DNA of 31,951 nucleotides. It comes from Nemertoderma westbladi. Taxonomy: Eukaryota; Xenacoelomorpha; Nemertodermatida; Nemertodermatidae. A model generated the notes under the pieces. That model saw only the letters and a list, made by a program, of their open reading frames with translations. It was not told where the DNA came from and ran no database searches. Every line of letters begins with the position of its first letter. The stretch's first letter is position 1. Shown in pieces: positions 18,887-28,300 of this stretch. The position numbers and the translations under genes were made by a program. Location of the stretch: assembly GCA_032718475.1 (NCBI GenBank), contig JAUCBJ010006458.1, positions 1 to 31,951 of the forward strand, read 5' to 3'.

Positions 18887-20395
18887 ATGTCTGAGTTGAT
18901 AGAAGATGATCATGGTATCAGGGAGCGATATACCCTACCATTGCAAGCATTGTTGATAGTTTAATACGCGGTGACGCTAGTCCCTCTACTATGGAGGACT
19001 ATGACCGTTATATCGAACCGCCAATGTCCAAGGAACAACTCACACGTGAATTGGACTATAGAAAATTCACCGCTCGCTATACGCATCGTAATGGTACATA
19101 TATGGACTTCTTAACTACTGGCCATCCTATCGATTTACAAGATATGGACGATGTAGACACCAAAAGGGAAACGATCCTATTTAAATATCATACCCAGCGG
19201 AGTCGGAACGATAAACTGAGAATCGAACACGAAAATTCTATTCCAAACCAACTCGAAAGAGAAGACGTTAAAGAACCGGATAAACGCAGTGATTTCAATG
19301 TATATTTGGAATTCTTGAGAGAGACATTGTAAAACTGGAGAAAGATCACCCGCGTTTCCCCTACAAGACGTGCGTCTTTGGTATTATTACGATGAATGCC
19401 CTAGACCCAACCAACACACGGAAAGACATATACATCCGCGGAGACGTTGTGCTAAACACAGTTTTACTCGCTATATTTACGGGAGTTTCAAACGATCCTT
19501 AAATAAACCAATGATCAGAGTTCCGGAATACTCGGTCAGACCTCCTCATTCCCTGGTGAAACCTCAGACTCTTGATCCTAATAGTATGACAGATCCTCCT
19601 GAGCTGTACTCGCTGTTCAAAGATCTAGTGTTACCCGAACAATTAGTTGGTGGCACTCCGGTTGTGGGCTCCCTAGATATTCGCCCATCTTACCTAGTCG
19701 GATTGGGACGCGGACACCCAATATCGCCGTTCAACCCGTATAATCGTCCCGGTTTAACCCGATACAACCTGTCACCGAGGTGGAGGAGAAAATTGTACGC
19801 ACGCGTTAGACACTATTCGATAAAAGATCGGAAAAGGAACCTACGATTGTTTAGAGAAACGTAAATTGCAGCAACAAGTCCAAGTGGTAAACAAATTAAC
19901 TTATCTCAGTTCAATCGGGAAACCCAGAATCTCTAAGAAGATATCGAACTTGGACGACCCTACTCTCTGCAAGAGTTTTGGACGAATGCTTCCAACGACA
20001 AGCGGAGGAAAATCAGCTCGAGGAGAAGCATATCGATTTCCACAGAGCCCGAGAATGCTAGTCGAAAAGAACCATCAAACCGAGGAAATTTCTCACTACA
20101 CACGGTCCACCTACCGCTCTCGTGCAAACGACCCGTCAGGAACCAGTAAGAGCCGCTGTCTTAAAACGCGCTCTCAAGGTTGTTCGACCTCATTCCACTG
20201 AGGTTGATACCGATCAACCGGGTACCTCGACCGGTGGATACACCGACCGTAATCCTAAAACCTTCCGATGCAATTGTATTGCACCCTTCACTCAGGAGTT
20301 ATTGCCCTCCTAGTAAAGTGGCTCGCCCCAAAGAGAAAAGGACTCTTGCTAGCCTCAAAAAACTGCGTAAATGCCGTTCGCGTAAGAAAGACTAA
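18887..20395 (+). pseudogene. BEL ORF3 region, decayed reading frames of unknown function
   Basis: Between pol and the 3' LTR several overlapping open stretches change frame. They are an ATG at 18887 with about 25 codons; 18922-19332 (113 aa from the ATG at 18991, acidic, starting MEDYDRYIEPPMSKEQ); 19370-19864 (164 aa, Pro- and Arg-rich, ending in a strongly basic RWRRKLYARVRH..RKRNLRLF tail); 19866-20201; 20068-20313; and a last basic stretch to 20395 (KKLRKCRSRKKD). The alternative frame over 19314-19508 is also open and looks protein-like. This fits one ancestral ORF with several indels, or spliced exons. I see no signal peptide or membrane segment in these stretches, so nothing supports an env gene. 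Basic tails suggest nucleic-acid binding or nuclear targeting (inference). Confidence 0.5.
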
Positions 20396-20465
20396 CTGTT
20401 TAGAGTATTTTTATATTTTAGAAACAGTGATTTTTTATATTTTATAGAATTAAATCCCATTTTCT

Positions 20466-20473
20466 GGGAGCGG
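20466..20473 (+). promoter_or_regulatory. Possible polypurine tract before the 3' LTR
   Basis: GGGAGCGG directly abuts the TG of the 3' LTR, the expected position of the plus-strand primer. It is short and contains one pyrimidine, so the call is tentative. Confidence 0.4.
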
Positions 20474-21708
20474 TGTAAAAGCTTTTGCGGATATAACCAG
20501 TCATTTTTCTCCACAATGAACTGTTTAGTTGTTTTAGCGGACATAACAAGCCATTTTCTCCGCAATGTACCCTGTAGGTGTTTTAGCGGACATAACAAGC
20601 CATTTTATGCCGCAATACGCCAAATACTCTAAATAGAGTGTAGTTCAGATGATGACATCTGTCAGCTGATTTACTGCCAGCGTGGAGCTTTTCTTTGTTC
20701 TTTGTTCGGCTCGCTCGACCAATCAGAGCGATTTTCACTTTGTGTTGGACAGTGCCTACAGAAACCCACGCAATTCAGTCAGTGTGTATCTTTTCTAAGC
20801 CCAGAACACCGGCTTAGGATTCTTCTGTACTTCTGTGTTAGAAGTTTCAGACTTTGGCCAACATTAGACGGCTTGATTACAAGAACGTAAATCTATTATC
20901 TGACTCTGAATCACTGACTGATGAAACTGCTGACTGTCTGACTGCAGTCTGCACTGACTGAACAACTTTGATACTGCACCTACCAACTGCGGTACCGGTA
21001 TTACCAATACTGGCTGAATATCACCGCATTATTGTACTTCTGTTTACTGTCTGTTATTAATGGTTATATGTTGATGGATATGTTGTTATATTTGGAGAAT
21101 ATCGATAAATAATCATAAAACCCCAATCTTCTTGATTACTAAAGGTTAGAGGGACCGGTTACCGGTAGCAACTGCGACTTACATTACATTGGTTTTAGTG
21201 TGCAGTAAATGCTATTTCATAATCCCTACGTGTGTCAGTGGCTATCCTCCTTATATATGATCAAATTCAGTAACGGTCGGCAGATCAGTGTGCAGCAGTG
21301 TGAAATCGTATGCAGCAGTGTGACAGATAATAAAGCATCTCCTAAAGAATGCGCTATTTACGAAAATCATTAGCCATCTCGTTGTGTTTAGTATAAGTCA
21401 TAACTCTGTTTTATACTTAAAGCGCCACGTCCTAAAGGAACTGTTAATATTTCCCTGAAAGTGAATAATATTGTCAGAGATTATATTGTAACGATCAATC
21501 GAATAATACAGTAGGTCTGCAACGCAATAAGGTCAAAGCATCCGAATCCAGTCTCCCTTAACTGTGGGTGAATGATCGCGCATAGACTGGCTTCGGCTAA
21601 TGTTACTTTATGTGCATTAAATCATTGTTATAGGCTAAAGTCGATTTATAAACAAGAGGACACCTAAAATTGGCAGGTTAAACTGCTAAAGGTCTGAAAG
21701 CGCGAACA
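20474..21708 (+). repeat. 3' LTR of the BEL element (1235 bp)
   Basis: Matches 4899-6138 end to end. Differences I see are 8 substitutions (for example near 20515, 20657, 20759, 20937 and 21006) and a 5-bp deletion near 21182. AATAAA lies at 21329-21334. It ends GCGCGAACA followed by the target duplication TTGCC (21709-21713). Confidence 0.95.
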
Positions 21709-21752
21709 TTGCCCATGGCACAACAGTTGTGCCATAGGATCGAAAGGGTTAA
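21709..21752 (+). mobile_element. Right end of the piggyBac-like host element, plus TSDs
   Basis: 21709-21713 is the BEL duplication TTGCC. The following sequence has the palindrome at 21715-21735, then GATCGAAAGGG ending at 21748, then TTAA (21749-21752). The end CGAAAGGG-TTAA equals the right end of the nested element at 14693-14704. Confidence 0.75.
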
Positions 21753-22124
21753 AAAGGGTGTCTCCGTCGATATTGCTATAAAAGTAATGTGTTTGGATGT
21801 GCTGAGATGTAACTAATGAGATAGAAGTAGTCCGGGAGTTGCTGGTTTTAAGGCTGCTGACATTAAACCTTGCGTAGGCCTACACTCTATTTAAAGATAT
21901 ATTTCTAAAGGCACTTAATACTGTAGCACCAATTAATTAAACAAATTAGTGTTAAACAACGCCCTGGATGACCTCGGGTATTCTTAGTATTATTAGAGAA
22001 ACAGATAACTACTGTACTTGTATAAATTTAGGAAGCACCGTGTTTTAGCTAATTACAATAATTACTTAGATTAGCATAGAAACCATTTCTACCGGTAAAT
22101 AAAATAAGCTAAGTCTGACAGAGA
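21753..22124. other. Intergenic, nothing recognised
   Basis: No ORF, repeat or RNA was recognised. It contains scattered TAGGCCTA and TACCGGTA palindromes. Confidence 0.5.
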
Positions 22125-22369
22125 GGGGGGGGGGGGGGGGGGGGGGGGGCTGGACGCAATAAAAATTCATCCCTCTCCAGGGGAAATTCGATGCAAATAA
22201 CTGCTGATTATTCTCAAAAATAAAACTGTAACCTGTTCTATTGTGCTTAGTTTATCGTTTTGGTTAAAATAACGTGCCACTGTAACCTGCTCCTTTCCCT
22301 AAATTGAAAATTTAACATTGAGGCGGGATATTATTAATTCGCCAAGGCGGCATTTGCATCCACCCCCCC
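22125..22369 (-). mobile_element. Small MITE, copy 2, bounded by G and C tracts
   Basis: This is the reverse complement of the element at 3298-3554. It begins with a run of 25 G (22125-22149) followed by CTGGACGC and ends in a C7 tract (22363-22369). TGTAACCTGCTCCTTTCCCT and ACTGTAACCTGTTCTATTGTG are shared with copy 1. Part of its interior (about 22232-22300) resembles the 68-bp satellite monomer at 30190-30742. Confidence 0.75.
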
Positions 22370-24431
22370 TGTCTCAAATCTGAATATTTGTAGGCCTTCT
22401 ACAAAACAAAATAAGTGAGTATAAAGATAATCCTAAAAGTCTATTGTCTACCCTGACATCTTTAGGGTATAAAAAATTGTTATGCAAGTGAACGGTGAGC
22501 ATATTCTCATTCTCATACTCTAGTTTAGTAATTAATTTAATTATTGTTTTACTAATGCTGCATATAAGGGCAATATAGAGGGCAGTAGAGGGCATAGTTG
22601 GGCTAGAAACAAGCGAATAAGGGTAACAAGATGCTCTGAATCGAGTGATGGGTTTTGTTTTCGTAAAACCACGAGGAAACGGTCGAAATGGCGGGTTTAA
22701 GTAAGAGCGGGAAGCCAATTTTGAAAATCGTCTGTGATTGGCTACTACATATTTTGACGTCACTACAAAATGATCTGATAATTGTTTATCTTGGTTTCTA
22801 TGGGCAGCGATTTTGATCCATTCAAATACACATTTAATCTCAATAATTTCACACGTGGCTTATATCAATTAAAAGCGGAGAGTCTGGAAATGACAGAAAT
22901 TGTAACTCATATTTTAATTTGCATTAAGTGTCCATGGAATTTGATCTAGTGCGCGAAATTTCACGCGGTAAAGTTTTTTAATTATTCTTTATTGACCTAC
23001 ATCTAAAGTATAAAATAAATTGTAAAAATGTATTATGCCCAATCACAACTGTATGTAATATATCTCCGTTGAAATTGAATATAATATACAGTATCTACAT
23101 ACTATATACTGTAATATAGTATCTACAGTACTGTAAGTACATCTGGAAAACAGCACTTATGCCACCACTTATCAGTACTACTGCAAAAAAGTGAATTCAT
23201 GTCAGATTATTTAGTGGCGGGGAGGAGATCCCTAAACGTACGTGTCCATGGGAACGAACATACAAAACAAAGGCTGCTCTTATAAAAGGTTCGAAACAGA
23301 GAACAGGGGAAACAGGAGAAACAGTGAAAAGAAAAGGGAGGGGAGGGATAATTTCATCATTAAATAATGATGACATTAATATCCATTTATTTGTACTGCC
23401 CACAACTGAACAGTGAATAATCTTACACATCATGGCATAGCCCTACCTGCCTACAGTGGTTATCCTCAACGCTACAGGCTATGGAGAATACTCAATCAAA
23501 GACGTGTTCCAGAAGTCCATTGTTTACTTTGCAGCTTTACCCCGCTACCAGAGCCAGAAGGATTGAAAAAATCACCGCCATTGCTTACCGGTAGATCTTT
23601 TGATAGGTTGATCATATTGTTTAATATGGTTACCCAAGCAACAGTTTTGAGGTTAGCTCTAATAAGCCTGCACTGCAGTACCGGTAGGCATAAACGTTTT
23701 GTTTTAAGTGTGAATAATACTGTATATGTGAATTGCATAATTCAGTAATTGCAGAATTGTCAGTATTGCAGGATGCCTACCTGCCTACAGCCCTACAGCG
23801 CAATACACAGGTACAGCAGTAGCGGTATAGTATAATTATCACTTCTCTACTTGGTTAAGAATTTACAACAGAAAGACTGACAGACAAAACTGCTGCAATT
23901 CAGCAATTGCTGTATTTCAGTATTCAGATATTAGTGCCAGACAGCCAGAGTGCTGCTGGTACCAGGTACCGCGGCACTGCTACTGCTGTACTGCATACTG
24001 ACTATGGACTAGGATCTCCTGATCTCATTATTACTGTAGCAGCGTAGTATCACCATTCTGCCAGTACGAATAATCGATAATAGTAAGTACCCAGTCAGCC
24101 AGTACCGGTCGGTACCTCTATGTTCTACTCGTCTACCGCCTGCCTACCGGTTGCCGGTAGGCCTACTGTCAACTGTACAAGCTGACAAGTAGGCTATTAT
24201 CGTTCCTTTCCTGTACAGTGCTATTGCAGTATGGGCCTACTCTTAACAGCCTAACGATTTAAATTTATTATATTTCAGAATTAGTACCGGAATACCGGTT
24301 TCTGGTTTGATTGATTGATTTAATTTTTTTCCAAATTAACATGGTTAAAATCACTGAATCGGTAACATAGATAGCACTGGTACGGTCAGACGGTTCCGTA
24401 GAAAATAGAAATATTAAGTTAAAAAAAAGGT
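22370..24431. other. Intergenic, no supported gene
   Basis: Short frames (22374-22763 minus, 23197-23433 minus, 23413-23748 plus) have no recognisable domain and look like chance openings. The stretch 23400-24300 is rich in TACCGGTA-type palindromes and CTG/CAG words. A CRE/CCAAT cluster lies at 22715-22762. Confidence 0.5.
22715..22762. promoter_or_regulatory. CCAAT/CCAAT/CRE cluster, possible promoter
   Basis: CCAAT at 22715-22719, its reverse ATTGG at 22737-22741, and the perfect CRE palindrome TGACGTCA at 22755-22762 lie within 48 bp. The surrounding sequence is less AT-rich than the rest of the region. No transcript start or exon can be assigned. It could drive an upstream non-coding exon of the dynein light chain gene or an unrelated RNA. 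Confidence 0.3.
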
Positions 24432-25000
24432 AGTGTTAAACTAAAAGTATGTTAATCACCAATGTAAGTCAGATATTACAATTAAATATATGATCAAAAT
24501 ACAGTTGCGTTAAACTAAAAGTCAGAAAGTAAGTTAATCATCAATGTAAGTCAGATATTACAATTAAATATATGATTAAAATACAGTTGCGTTAAACTAA
24601 AAGTAAGTTAAAAGTTGACCACCAATGCAAGTCAGACATTACAATTAAATATAGGCCTATGATTAAAATACAGTTGCGTTAAACTAAAACAGTAAAAGTA
24701 AGTTAATCATCAATTTAAGTCAGATATTACAATTAAATATATGATTAAAATACAGTTGCGTTAAACTAAAAGTAAGTTAATCACCAATGTAAGTCAGATA
24801 TTACAATTAAATATATAATTAAAATACAGTTGCGTTAAACTAAAAGTAAGTTAATCACCAATGTAACTCAGATATTACATTAAATATATAATTAAAATAC
24901 AGTTGTGTTAAACTAAAAGCAAGTTAATCACCAATGTAAGTCAGATATTACAATTAAATATATAATTAAAATACAGTTGCATTAAACTGAAAGTAAGTCA
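24432..25000 (+). repeat. Tandem array, unit about 74 bp, about 8 copies
   Basis: ACAGTTGCGTTAAACTAAAA-type anchors occur at 24501, 24583, 24670, 24752, 24826, 24899 and 24973. Each follows AATGTAAGTCAGATATTACA and ATTAAATATA. The basic spacing is 73-74 bp; earlier units carry extra 8-13 bp insertions. The unit is AT-rich and non-coding. Confidence 0.9.
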
Positions 25001-25287
25001 GTAAGTTCAAATTAAATAGCTGATGCTTTCTTTTAACGATAACAGGTAGTGTAAATATTAAGGTAACATTAAAATAACATTTGTTGATCTACCAATACAA
25101 GTAAAACTTTAAAGAGTATAATATACCAGTAGCCGTTACTATAATACTGTAATATATAGGGCCCAGCAGTTTACAGGTTTAAACTTGCTTTGCATTCTGT
25201 GTACGCTGTGCGGTACTCAGTACTGTTCATAATTTAGTAATTACCGGACCGGAAAATTTCTTCATATATTTTATATAATATCAGAGA

Positions 25288-25356
25288 ATGGACGACTTCC
25301 AATCGAGTGAAGAAACCGCTTTTGTTGTGGATGAAGTCAGTAATATAATAAAGGAG
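25288..25356 (+). CDS. DYNLT1: DYNLT1 exon 1 (coding part, 23 codons)
   Basis: Runs from ATG to GAG, ending in phase 0 before GTTTGT. It is too short to stand out as an ORF, but its 23 residues match the Tctex-1 N-terminus nearly position by position. Confidence 0.93.
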
Positions 25357-28300
25357 GTTTGTACTTTGTATTAATCTGTATCTTACAGTACTGCACTATG
25401 CCCATATATTTATGAGTACGGTATGGTATGTGGTTTCGGTGTGGCCGGTGGCGCTGTCGGATATCTTCATGTCGGTTAGTGTTAGTTAGTAATATTCATA
25501 CGTCAGTAAAGATTTTTCCAGCCTTTTCTAGTAGAAATTCGAATTCTAGGAATTCGAAAAGTTATTTTATAGGTAGAGTGTATATATATATATATATATT
25601 ATGGAATATTAAAACATAAAATATAGAATAAACCTCCAAAAAAGCTAATCTGGGCCTATTAAAACTTGAAAAAAGCTCGTAAACATACACGCATTAAAAA
25701 TCATGATTATAGGCCTACGTATAGATTAGGTAGTGTTGGTGCTACATGAATGTTTTAGAAATTAAATTTGCACATAATTCTGGCTTTGGGATAAATTACT
25801 GTAAAAGTAAGTGGTCCACTAAACTATCTCACAAATAAAATAAGTCCAATTCTGTAATTTTAGAGAACATTACATTCATATATGTATCCACTATCCATTG
25901 ACTAAAAATTCGAAAAGACAAAAAAAGCATGAAAGAATGTCCACAAAAACACACAGAAACCCGCAAACAAAAAAGCAGCGCGGATACGTGCCGCCACAAA
26001 TTTATACATATAATTATTTTTTTAGAAATGAATTATATTATTATTATACTGTTATATTAATATTATTATTATTATATTTCAAATATACGGACTACAGTAC
26101 AATTACTACTACTTTACTATTTAAAAAAAATAATTAATTTTTTTCATAAGTCGACCAGATGCTTTTTTATGTGAGATGAGGGTTTTAGTGCGGTTTTATC
26201 TTGAGCTTTTTTCAAGTTTATTCATTAGCTTTATTTGGTGCTTTATTCTATATTTTAGATTTTAAAATTCTCAGATTTTTTGAAGCAGTAAATTTCTCTA
26301 AATTGATCTAACATACTAGTCCTGGGTACTAGTATGTTAGCCCTCAAGTTTAAATATTGCATGGAATGTTGGATTGGGTTGGTATTATATTGTTTTTTTT
26401 ATGTTATGTTACTTTCATATTAGTGTAGCAACGGGGTCGGGATTCGGGATTGTAACTGTCGGGATCCCGATTTTCGGGGCCGGGGTCCGGATTTTTAATT
26501 TTAATTTAATTTTATTAATTTTTATTTTACTCATCCAAAACTTAAAATATCTGCCGTGCCCTCTTTATAGGAGTACAGAAACTTTCGAGAAATCTACTGC
26601 AGTCTGACTGAATCGCTGCCACATAAAAATGTTTATCATATTCAAAAACAGCAGCAATTCTACCTTCGATTAATTATAATAGACATTCATGTATATCTGT
26701 AGCACAATAGGTGATTATAAAAGCAAAAAGGTTACCTATTCTTTTACTTTATTATTCATTATTTATGTTTTTGTTATTGGAAGAAATTGTACATTTTTAT
26801 ACAACTTTGCAATGACATATAAATTTAGATATAGCGAATCCCGAAAAATGCCGATATTTTTCCATCGGGAATTTCCATCGGGATCCCGTTGCAACACTAT
26901 TTCATATAATTGAATTTTGAGGACATTTTGGGTTTAATGGCTCTTATTACTCGCTGGTAGCTAATTGGAATAATGTCGATAATAATATATGTTGCTTATG
27001 ATTTTGCTGATTAATTTTTCAGTCTATAGAGAATACGATTGGTGGATCGGCTTATCAACATAATAAAGTGAACCAATGGACGGCCACTGTAGTCGAATCC
27101 TGCCTCAATCAACTCACTAAATTAAATAAGCCTTTCAAATATATAGGTGAGTCAGTATCACTTAGTATTAACAGCGATTTGTGTAACCTGGGATTTTAGT
27201 TAAAACCTGGTATTCTTCACATGGGGGTAAACTGCAAAGTGAAATATAACAGCAGAAAGTCTGGTATACTATACATCACATGGGCCCGGACTTGTAGCTG
27301 TAGGACAGACAGGCGTGTGGGTTGGGGGGGGTCTATATTAATATATCTGGCCCTAAAAGTCAACTCTAGGTGTCACTCAGTGTTAGACACACCAATCTGA
27401 CTCGGTCTTTCATAAAGTGTCACGTAAATTGGAATCCATCTGGTGGTTCCCCCTAGCCCTAAGTGACATACGGTACTTTAAGAAGTAGCCCATAGTGATT
27501 TTTGCTCCACTTTCATTAATGACTATTTCTGCCGTGCAATGTAAACAGACCGCAAGTCGCATTTTTCCAAAATTCACTTTTTCTGGCTCTATAAAATGCG
27601 CTCTATCTATTGGTATAACCGAGAACCCTGTATCTACTGTACTTCTCGAGATATGCAATGTCGAGAGGCCGTAAGTACAATACAAAAGACCGCAACAACT
27701 TAATTAAATTTAGGCAAAAAACCGTAAGTCACAAGACTTGCGGTGTTTTGTCATCATATAGCTCTATGCTACCTACCGACTCGAGAATAGACATTGCAAT
27801 TGCATTAAGATAAAACCCTAAGTAAACGTGACTACATTTTAATATTTAATTAGGATTATATCCTTGTAGTGGTACCCCAAACAGTTTTGTTCTCATATTA
27901 TTTATTGCGTATTGTTGATTGATGATAATAGTAAAATACTATAGCACCGACCTATGTCTCCATAATTAAATTTTTTAATTTTTTATAATTATTCATCTGT
28001 ATCTTTGAGTTGGGTTTATTGGGAAACCCGAGATTTTGTGACTTTTCCTAAAATTTAATGGGCCATCCAATAGAACAAAGCGAGATCTGTTTGTATGCAT
28101 TTTCATACATAACCTGAAGAAGCCCTGTTGGGAGAAAGCTTGTAATAACTGTTGTTATTAATTCCATTAGTCACCTGAGGTCAACCCGCCCTAGCATAAC
28201 TAAGAATCCATTCTAAGTGCTTTAAACGAGATCAAAATGTAAAAAGTCATAATGTTAAGTCCAGAGGCTGACCAATTAATAATCAAAGAGACTAGATTCT

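Larger units (their letters stand above)
4899..21708 (+). mobile_element. BEL/Pao LTR retrotransposon, near-complete, 16.8 kb
   Basis: Flanked by TTGCC duplications and bounded by TG..CA LTRs (4899-6138 and 20474-21708). The internal order is leader, ORF1, Gag (DUF1759 and zinc knuckles), DUF1758 protease, reverse transcriptase, Pao-type RNase H, integrase, DUF5641, spacer, ORF3 and PPT-like GGGAGCGG. This order, with protease before RT and integrase last, is diagnostic for BEL/Pao. Without the 982-bp nested element and one TTAA it is about 15.8 kb, roughly twice the size usual for the group. The LTRs differ by 8 substitutions and one 5-bp indel (my count by eye), so the insertion is young. 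The coding region is nevertheless broken in several places, so this copy is not autonomous as read. Confidence 0.95.

Noticed and set aside
18887-20395. Envelope gene for the BEL element
   Set aside because: The position fits, but there is no signal peptide, transmembrane segment or cysteine pattern in any frame.
22374-22763. 129-aa minus-strand ORF
   Set aside because: No recognisable domain, unconvincing composition, and it covers MITE-flanking and promoter-like sequence; probably chance.
26374-26913. Plus-strand ORFs of 77 and 74 aa
   Set aside because: They lie in or across the intron 1 hAT element and have no domain.
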